DNA of 64,000 nucleotides from Shewanella carassii (lineage in GTDB: Bacteria; Pseudomonadota; Gammaproteobacteria; Enterobacterales; Shewanellaceae), in NCBI RefSeq assembly GCF_002777975.1, contig NZ_NGVS01000023.1:69700-133699 (forward strand), given 5' to 3'. The notes under the pieces are model-generated. The model was not told where the DNA came from. It worked only from the letters and a program-made list of their open reading frames with translations, and did no database searches. The position numbers were made by a program, and so were the translations under genes. Numbering within the stretch: position 1 is the stretch's first letter; each line of letters starts with the position of its first letter. Of this stretch, positions 59,056 to 64,000 are shown one piece after another.

Positions 59056-59937
59056 ATGCATATATTCTTTGCCATTACTGCGCTGCTGTTATTACTCATA
59101 ACACCTCTAAGCAGTAACAAGAGCCGTTGGTTTACTCCATCTCCTCGCCAGGCTATGGCTTTTATCAGCGTTCTTTGGCTAATTGTCTGGGGCTGCTCTG
59201 CAATTTTCAAAACTATACTTCCCGATGCTTCAGGCTCAGGTGTGATAAGTGCTATTGCAGGCTTGGTACTGGTTATTTTGCTTATCTTTGCCGGTATCTT
59301 AATGATTATCCGGATGGATGGAAAACACAGTGCCAAACGAAGTGCGGCACTTAAGGTTTTTCGTGCCAAACAGCGGCAAGATTATGCTCAAACCCCTTTG
59401 ATTGAACATTTTAATGTTACTCAAAACCAGGATACTGCAGGTCAGCTCATCTCCTTGAAAGCGGAGATCGTTTTTAAACGCGATCCCTTAATTGAAGGCC
59501 GCAACATTAAGATAATTGCCTTCGTGGATACCAATAGCCAGACTCAAGGGGCTTCCCTTTATGAAAATGTACTCTTCTCATCCCGCATGGCACTCCAGTG
59601 CCAGTCGGAAAGTACACTCGTCTACCAAGTGGAGATAGCGGCTGCAGAGATAAGGAACGAGCTGAACCGAATAAGAGGCAGGTTGAAAGACAGTTCAAAT
59701 GAAGAGTTAATGGGGAAGGATGAGAGTGATATCAAACTCGACTACTCTGTGTATGTAATCGGTCCTGATTATATTACGGAGCTCGCTGAGAAACCCGGTA
59801 TCTGCTTTACCTCTTTGTCTGATGAGGCGCTCGCTTTGCGGGACTATTATCCGGGAGGCTCCCCTTATGAAGCAGCTTACCCTGCCTTATCGAATGAAAA
59901 GTTAATGCTCAATACCCGTTTGCGACTGGCATGCTAA
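59056..59937 (+). CDS. Membrane protein of unknown function
   Basis: This 293-residue protein has three hydrophobic segments (about 2-16, 34-50 and 62-82: ISAIAGLVLVILLIFAGILMIIRM) followed by a soluble domain of about 200 residues that I do not recognise. The ATG at 59056 has AAGGA and GGAG upstream and begins with a hydrophobic stretch. The frame is open 234 bp further up, but that segment crosses the NhaC terminator and looks non-coding. It stands alone between the antiporter and efp; no functional clue. Confidence 0.7.
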   Translation: MHIFFAITALLLLLITPLSSNKSRWFTPSPRQAMAFISVLWLIVWGCSAIFKTILPDASGSGVISAIAGLVLVILLIFAGILMIIRMDGKHSAKRSAALKVFRAKQRQDYAQTPLIEHFNVTQNQDTAGQLISLKAEIVFKRDPLIEGRNIKIIAFVDTNSQTQGASLYENVLFSSRMALQCQSESTLVYQVEIAAAEIRNELNRIRGRLKDSSNEELMGKDESDIKLDYSVYVIGPDYITELAEKPGICFTSLSDEALALRDYYPGGSPYEAAYPALSNEKLMLNTRLRLAC

Positions 59938-60000
59938 TAACAAGCCATTAAATCAAAGCGGAAATTTAATTCGGTGTTCTTATGAATTTTTCAGCGGCAC

Positions 60001-60030
60001 AAAAAAGCCAGCAACGATGCTGGCTTTTTA
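60001..60030 (-). terminator. Terminator of efp
   Basis: AAAAAGCCAGC and GCTGGCTTTTT arms with a small ACGAT-type loop form a strong stem with T runs on both strands. It lies 19 bp after the efp stop and could also stop the convergent gene. Confidence 0.9.
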
Positions 60031-60048
60031 CAAAGGAGGGCGATTTAA

Positions 60049-60612
60049 TTAAACGCGCTTCTTGAATTCACCGGTGCGGGTATCGATTTCAATCTTGTCG
60101 CCTTCTTTAACGAAGTCGGCAACCATCACCTTCAGATCTGTACCTACGATAGAAGCAGGCTTCATTACCTTACCTGAGGTATCACCACGGGCGGCAGGTT
60201 CAGTGTAACCTACTTCGCGAATGATAGTAGTAGGCAGTTCTACAGAGATGGCTTTACCTTCGTAGAAGGTAACCTGACAGATCTCTTCCATTCCATCAAC
60301 GATGTAGTTGATGGCATCACCCATGTTTTCGGCTTCAACGTCATACTGGTTGAAGTCTGCGTCCATAAAGACATACATAGGATCAGCAAAGTAAGAGTAG
60401 GTGCACTCCAGGCGCTCAAGCTGGATATCTTCCAGTTTGTCATCAGCCTTGAATACAGTTTCAGTGCCGGAACCTTGCAGCAGGTTCTTCAGCTTCATCT
60501 TTACCACAGCAGCGTTACGGCCGGATTTGTTGAACTCGGTCTTAAGTACAACCATAGGGTTGCCGTCAACCATGATAACGTTACCTGCGCGGACTTCCTG
60601 AGCAGTCTTCAT
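60049..60612 (-). CDS. efp: Elongation factor P, arginine (rhamnosylated) type
   Basis: This 187-residue translation factor rescues ribosomes stalled at polyproline. The modified-loop residue is Arg32 (NKSGRNAA), not the Lys34 of E. coli, which marks the EarP-dependent group in which arginine is rhamnosylated. KOW-like domain I and two OB domains follow, with [31 protein letters not shown] in the C-terminal half. Its modifying enzyme earP lies 45 bp upstream on the same strand. Confidence 0.97.
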   Translation of the reverse strand: MKTAQEVRAGNVIMVDGNPMVVLKTEFNKSGRNAAVVKMKLKNLLQGSGTETVFKADDKLEDIQLERLECTYSYFADPMYVFMDADFNQYDVEAENMGDAINYIVDGMEEICQVTFYEGKAISVELPTTIIREVGYTEPAARGDTSGKVMKPASIVGTDLKVMVADFVKEGDKIEIDTRTGEFKKRV

Positions 60613-60657
60613 TACGTATGTTCCTATATAAGCGGTTTTTCAATTCAGCGCAGAATC

Positions 60658-61854
60658 TTAGCCGTTTTTGGCCATTTGCACTAGCCTGTTTGCCAGATCT
60701 GCTTCATTTATTGCTTCAGCCGGCCACTTTTTGGCATGTTGTAGCAGGGCCGGCATGGCAGAATTCAGAGCTTGCCAGCTTTGGCAAGCTTGTTCACCCT
60801 GACCGCAGTTGAATGCCGTATTCAGCGTTCGCCAAGTTTGGGCGACAGGGGGAGGCAGATTATCGCAGTATCGTGCCATAAAAGCATCCAATTTTACCAG
60901 ATGTGCTTGTTCTTCCTGTTGATAGATATGCCAAATAAAGGGTTTTGCGGCCCATTGAGCGCGTAAAAAGGAATCTTCGCCGCGAACTATGTTGAAATCG
61001 CAACTCCACAACAGGCGATCATAACCATCTTGATCTGTCATCGGCAGGACTTGCACCTTGAGTGCGCCGCGGCTGAAACTCTGACCGGCTTGCCAACTGG
61101 CGGGATCTTGCCAGTCGACTTTGGGTCCGGAGTCCTGGTTAAATTGCTCAAGCAAAGGCGCGAGGCAACCTAGGCTACGCCCCTTGGGGACTAACAGTTG
61201 TACTCGCCGCTCACTCTGTTGCCAAAGCTTAAGCAGCGCTGGCAAGGCTGGGGTCTCGTAGCTGAACAGGCTGATGAGGTAATCATCAATGGTAATATCA
61301 CTAAGCCCCAGCTCGGCAAAGTGGGCCATGGCGTGCTCAGGCGTTGCTTGCCAGGCATCACGTTCGCTAAACAGAGACTGCTCGCAGATGAGCCCGCCTG
61401 ATTTTGGGGTAAAGCCTGGGAAGAAAAAGGTCTTCTTGACCCCTTTGAGTGCCGGCGAACTGAGGCCATGACAGTCCTCTATCCAGCTCTCGGCGCTGAG
61501 ATAATCTAGGTTTATCCACTTGGGCGCCTTGGCAAGCTCAGGCAGGCTTGTGAGCACTTCCGAGGGCAAGTCGCAGGCAAAGGCTTCTATCAAGACTTCG
61601 CCCGGTAGCCAGGCCAAGGGCAGGGGGGCGCACCAGTGGATGACTTCAACTCCACCAAAGTGTTGACTGACAAGAGCCGGGTTAAGTTCGGGCAAAATAT
61701 GCGCGAAGCTGTTGAGATCATCGACCCACAAACGTACCTCAATGCCGTATTCGCTGACCAGTTGCCGCGCCAGGCGCCAGGTAACACCTATGTCACCATA
61801 GTTGTCTACCACAGTGCAGAAGATATCCCAATGACGCTGATTGTCGACTTGCAT
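60658..61854 (-). CDS. earP: EF-P arginine rhamnosyltransferase EarP
   Basis: This 398-residue inverting GT-B enzyme (formerly DUF2331) transfers rhamnose from dTDP-L-rhamnose to Arg32 of EF-P. The acceptor-domain motif FCTVVDNYGDIGVTWRLARQL carries the two aspartates that act in catalysis in characterised homologues (here Asp17 and Asp21). The donor domain has NIVRGEDSFLRAQWAAKPFIWHIY with the conserved Glu. The ATG at 61854 is preferred over one 15 codons upstream by match to the family start. It depends on a dTDP-rhamnose pathway encoded elsewhere. Confidence 0.95.
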   Translation of the reverse strand: MQVDNQRHWDIFCTVVDNYGDIGVTWRLARQLVSEYGIEVRLWVDDLNSFAHILPELNPALVSQHFGGVEVIHWCAPLPLAWLPGEVLIEAFACDLPSEVLTSLPELAKAPKWINLDYLSAESWIEDCHGLSSPALKGVKKTFFFPGFTPKSGGLICEQSLFSERDAWQATPEHAMAHFAELGLSDITIDDYLISLFSYETPALPALLKLWQQSERRVQLLVPKGRSLGCLAPLLEQFNQDSGPKVDWQDPASWQAGQSFSRGALKVQVLPMTDQDGYDRLLWSCDFNIVRGEDSFLRAQWAAKPFIWHIYQQEEQAHLVKLDAFMARYCDNLPPPVAQTWRTLNTAFNCGQGEQACQSWQALNSAMPALLQHAKKWPAEAINEADLANRLVQMAKNG

Positions 61855-61932
61855 TGTGTTTCCATGTTCCAGAGTGATAGCCAATAAAAAGGCGGCCATA
61901 AAGGCCGCCGGAGAAGTATCTGGGAGCGGATA

Positions 61933-62460
61933 TTAGTCTTCCAGCTCAGCCAGGCACATCTCTTCGTATATCTGTTTAACCCAGGCGTCGACGCGTTCTT
62001 CGGTCAACTCGGGTTGACGGTCTTCATCTATACCAAGACCGACAAAGTGCTTATCATCAACCAGTCCCTTAGAGGCTTCGAAGTTGTAGCCTTCTGTTGG
62101 CCAGTGGCCAATGACTATTGCGCCGCGCTCTTCAACGATATCGCGGATCATGCCCATGGCATCGAGGAAATACTCGGCATAGTCTTCCTGATCGCCGCAA
62201 CCGAAAATGGCTACCAACTTATCGGTAAAATCTATCTGCTCCAGCTCAGGGAAGAAATCGTCCCAGTCACATTGAGCTTCACCATAGTACCAGGTGGGGA
62301 TCCCGAAGATTAGCAGGTCGTATTCGGCGATCTGCTCTTTGGTGCTCTTGGCGATATCTTTCACCTCAACCATCTTCTTACCCAGTTTCTTCTGGATCAT
62401 CTTGGCTACAGCTTCGGTGTTACCTGTATCGCTACCGAAAAAAAGACCTACAGTTGCCAT
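61933..62460 (-). CDS. fldA: Long-chain flavodoxin FldA
   Basis: This 175-residue FMN-binding electron carrier has GLFFGSDTGNTEAVAKMI (phosphate loop), GIPTWYYGEAQCDWDDF (loop with the stacking Trp) and FGCGDQEDYAEYFLDAMG (second stacking loop). The roughly 20-residue insertion of long-chain flavodoxins is present. It serves radical-SAM and other reductive enzymes. Third or last gene of the ybfF-DUF2788-ybfE-fldA row. Confidence 0.97.
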   Translation of the reverse strand: MATVGLFFGSDTGNTEAVAKMIQKKLGKKMVEVKDIAKSTKEQIAEYDLLIFGIPTWYYGEAQCDWDDFFPELEQIDFTDKLVAIFGCGDQEDYAEYFLDAMGMIRDIVEERGAIVIGHWPTEGYNFEASKGLVDDKHFVGLGIDEDRQPELTEERVDAWVKQIYEEMCLAELED

Positions 62461-62514
62461 TGTCTTTCCTTTAATGTCTAGTTCGCTATCTACTTCGATC
62501 TTTCCTGACAGGGG

Positions 62515-62784
62515 CTAACCTAACTGCTCCTGAAGGATCAATTCTATTAACTGGCTGCGGCTGATGTTACTGGCCAAAGCCTTCTCATTCAAGGCGTCAT
62601 ATAAATCTTGTGACACTTTTAACTCTATTCGTTTCAGACCCTTTGCCCGATCCCGCATGATCTGGTTACGTTTATTCACCTTGAGCTGCTGCTCGCGGGG
62701 CAAAGGATTGCTTCTAGGCCGTCCGCGGCGCTTTTCAGTGGCAAAAAGGTCTATGGTGGTTCTGTCTGTTGCTTCTTTTGCCAT
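62515..62784 (-). CDS. ybfE: YbfE-type LexA-regulated protein
   Basis: This 89-residue basic protein (DRTTIDLFATEKRRGRPRSNPLPREQQLK, then a ribbon-helix-helix-like end LKVSQDLYDALNEKALASNISRSQLIELIL) matches YbfE, a LexA-regulated protein in E. coli located next to fldA. The ATG at 62784 is preferred over a start 99 bp upstream that would run into the DUF2788 gene. I did not find a clear SOS box just upstream. Confidence 0.88.
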   Translation of the reverse strand: MAKEATDRTTIDLFATEKRRGRPRSNPLPREQQLKVNKRNQIMRDRAKGLKRIELKVSQDLYDALNEKALASNISRSQLIELILQEQLG

Positions 62785-62798
62785 TTGAAATCTGATGT

Positions 62799-63020
62799 TT
62801 AACCTATACCTGAGCCTTCCCAGGTCATTTGAATTATTCCCTTGGCGACAAAGCCTGCACAGCCAAGGAAGAGTACTAACCAAACAATAAAGCGACCAAA
62901 CTTGGGCACATTACCCTGCTTGAGCACATCCCTGATGGCCATACCGATAAAAAAGAAAATTGCCGCGAAAAACAGATCCAGACCTATGGCTTCTATCTGC
63001 TGCATATACTGATTTAACAC
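62799..63020 (-). CDS. DUF2788 small membrane protein
   Basis: This 73-residue protein has two membrane segments (about 13-28 and 43-60) joined by a short basic loop (RDVLKQGNVPKFGRF), as in DUF2788. It lies 14 bp upstream of ybfE and is probably co-transcribed. Function unknown. Confidence 0.85.
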   Translation of the reverse strand: MLNQYMQQIEAIGLDLFFAAIFFFIGMAIRDVLKQGNVPKFGRFIVWLVLFLGCAGFVAKGIIQMTWEGSGIG

Positions 63021-63100
63021 GCTGCAACTCCTAGTGTTCCCTTACCCAAAAGAGGCGGGAATATAGCATATTGGTTCGGGGGCTGCTACCGCATTTACCC

Positions 63101-63895
63101 TCAGTTAGGTCCTTGTTCTTGCTCGGTACTGGTAATGAAATCGGACACAATACGGTTAAATATCGCCGGTTTCTGGGCGTGCAACCAGTGTCCGCAACCT
63201 TCCAGAGTTTTAGCTTTCACTTGCGGGAATTGAGCGATGATCTGCTCTTTGTAATCGCCTGTGACATAATTTGACTCGCCACCCCGGAGCATCAAGGTGG
63301 GTCCCTGATAGCTCAATTGGCCACCGCGGCGCTCTGGGCCATTATGCCAACCTATGATCGCCGGATAACTGTCAATCAACCCCGGCAGATTCATCTTCCA
63401 CTCAAACCCGGACTCGGTTCGGCGCAGGCTTTTGAGTAGAAATTGCGCCGTCGCTTCATCGATCTCATGATTTAAAAGATGTGCCAGCGCTTGACGTCTG
63501 TCTTTAATATCCAGCGGCATACTGCTCAGGCCGGCAAACACTTTTTCATGTCTCGGCGAGTAGGCCACAGGCGCGATATCGGCGGCGGTCAGCGATTGTA
63601 CTCGCTGCGGATAAGCCAGCGCGGTTGCCATGGCAATCTTGCCGCCCATGGAATGGCCCACCAGATGTACCTTGTCTATAGCCAGCTCATCGAGCAGAGC
63701 CACAAACGCTTTTGCAAGGGCTGGATAGTCCATCTGTGGCCAATGTTCACTTTGACCGTGATTGGGACAATCGACTCTTATCACTCGATGATTTTGCTCA
63801 AGCTGGGCCCCGAGCGATTTGAGATTATCCAAATCACCGAATAAGCCATGGATCAGCAATACCGGACTCCCGCTTCCGGTCGAGACAAAGTGCAT
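63101..63895 (-). CDS. ybfF: Alpha/beta-hydrolase YbfF
   Basis: This 264-residue esterase-like enzyme has VLLIHGLFGDLDNLKSLG (oxyanion HG motif), nucleophile Ser in VGHSMGGKIA, and a late His in CGHWLHAQKP. It fits YbfF, which in E. coli shows thioesterase activity and neighbours seqA. The ATG at 63895 with GGGG upstream gives the usual length; a start 12 codons earlier (63931) is possible. Confidence 0.93.
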   Translation of the reverse strand: MHFVSTGSGSPVLLIHGLFGDLDNLKSLGAQLEQNHRVIRVDCPNHGQSEHWPQMDYPALAKAFVALLDELAIDKVHLVGHSMGGKIAMATALAYPQRVQSLTAADIAPVAYSPRHEKVFAGLSSMPLDIKDRRQALAHLLNHEIDEATAQFLLKSLRRTESGFEWKMNLPGLIDSYPAIIGWHNGPERRGGQLSYQGPTLMLRGGESNYVTGDYKEQIIAQFPQVKAKTLEGCGHWLHAQKPAIFNRIVSDFITSTEQEQGPN

Positions 63896-63968
63896 ACGCC
63901 CCCCTTTACTGTGAGAGTTTGTTGTCAGCATTCGGCAGGGGGCAAATTCTGCGACAAAGGTCAGTATT

Positions 63969-64000
63969 TGACAAGGATGGATGCGGATTTAACACTGGAT
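63969..64000 (+). other. Right edge of window
   Basis: The last 70 bases upstream of ybfF carry a TTGACA -35-like hexamer near 63968 on the plus strand. This may belong to a divergent gene (seqA would be expected) beyond the edge. No coding sequence of it is visible. Confidence 0.25.

Overview
The window is ordinary chromosome of a Shewanella-like gammaproteobacterium. The main evidence is gene order and family make-up. There is a pair of divergent GAPDH genes around a DUF2989 lipoprotein, with HexR-like sites. There are also the blocks nrdA-nrdB-yfaE / gph-ubiG / gyrA / serC / aroA / cmk-rpsA-ihfB / lapA-lapB-pyrF, and ybfF-DUF2788-ybfE-fldA beside earP-efp, in which EF-P carries an Arg32 loop. 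Base composition is moderate (a little over half G+C by eye), which would fit the S. algae side of the genus. That species-level guess is inference. I see no insertion sequence, prophage or CRISPR array.

Layout. 1-3 kb: end of a LysR regulator, then the glycyl-radical pair yjjI-yjjW. 3-7 kb: two GAPDH genes and a DUF2989 lipoprotein. 7.3-7.8 kb: tRNA-Gly, tRNA-Cys and tRNA-Leu, preceded by a broken half copy of the tRNA-Gly. 7.8-13 kb: a CLCA_X-type zincin gene cut by an in-frame amber codon, an SDR, a secreted subtilase with two PPC domains, and an unknown membrane protein. 13-24 kb: a small basic protein with a long structured leader, a periplasmic-sensor diguanylate cyclase, dGTPase Dgt, a VOC protein, a DUF885 lipoprotein, an orphan OmpR-type regulator, and an operon of M14 carboxypeptidase, zinc ribbon protein and YeaC. 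23-29 kb: ansA, sppA, fadH and a secreted YciI-like protein.

29-34 kb: a five-gene, minus-strand cluster (three glycosyltransferase-like proteins, a two-TM basic protein and a small Cys-rich protein) directly downstream of the class Ia ribonucleotide reductase operon. This is the least explained multi-gene unit here. 34-43 kb: nrdA-nrdB-yfaE with an NrdR-like box and an 11-bp tandem repeat containing a DnaA-like site, then ubiG-gph and gyrA. 42.6-53.5 kb: serC, aromatic aminotransferase, aroA, cmk, rpsA with GGA-loop leader hairpins, ihfB, lapA-lapB, pyrF, a DECR2-like SDR and a DUF2058 protein. 53.5-59.9 kb: an anti-phage-type dGTPase next to yfbR, alaA, an NhaC-family antiporter and an unknown membrane protein. 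60-64 kb: efp-earP and fldA-ybfE-DUF2788-ybfF.

Functional themes are central carbon flux (GAPDH pair, HexR-like sites), deoxynucleotide supply and removal (NrdAB/YfaE against two dGTPases and YfbR), aromatic and serine amino-acid synthesis (serC, aroA, aminotransferase), and translation (rpsA, efp/earP, tRNAs). Two unrelated 2,4-dienoyl-CoA reductase candidates occur 25 kb apart. I found no confirmed new defence system. The most promising unknowns are the glycosyltransferase cluster, the interleaved pairing in the leader at 13.49 kb, and the interrupted CLCA_X gene.
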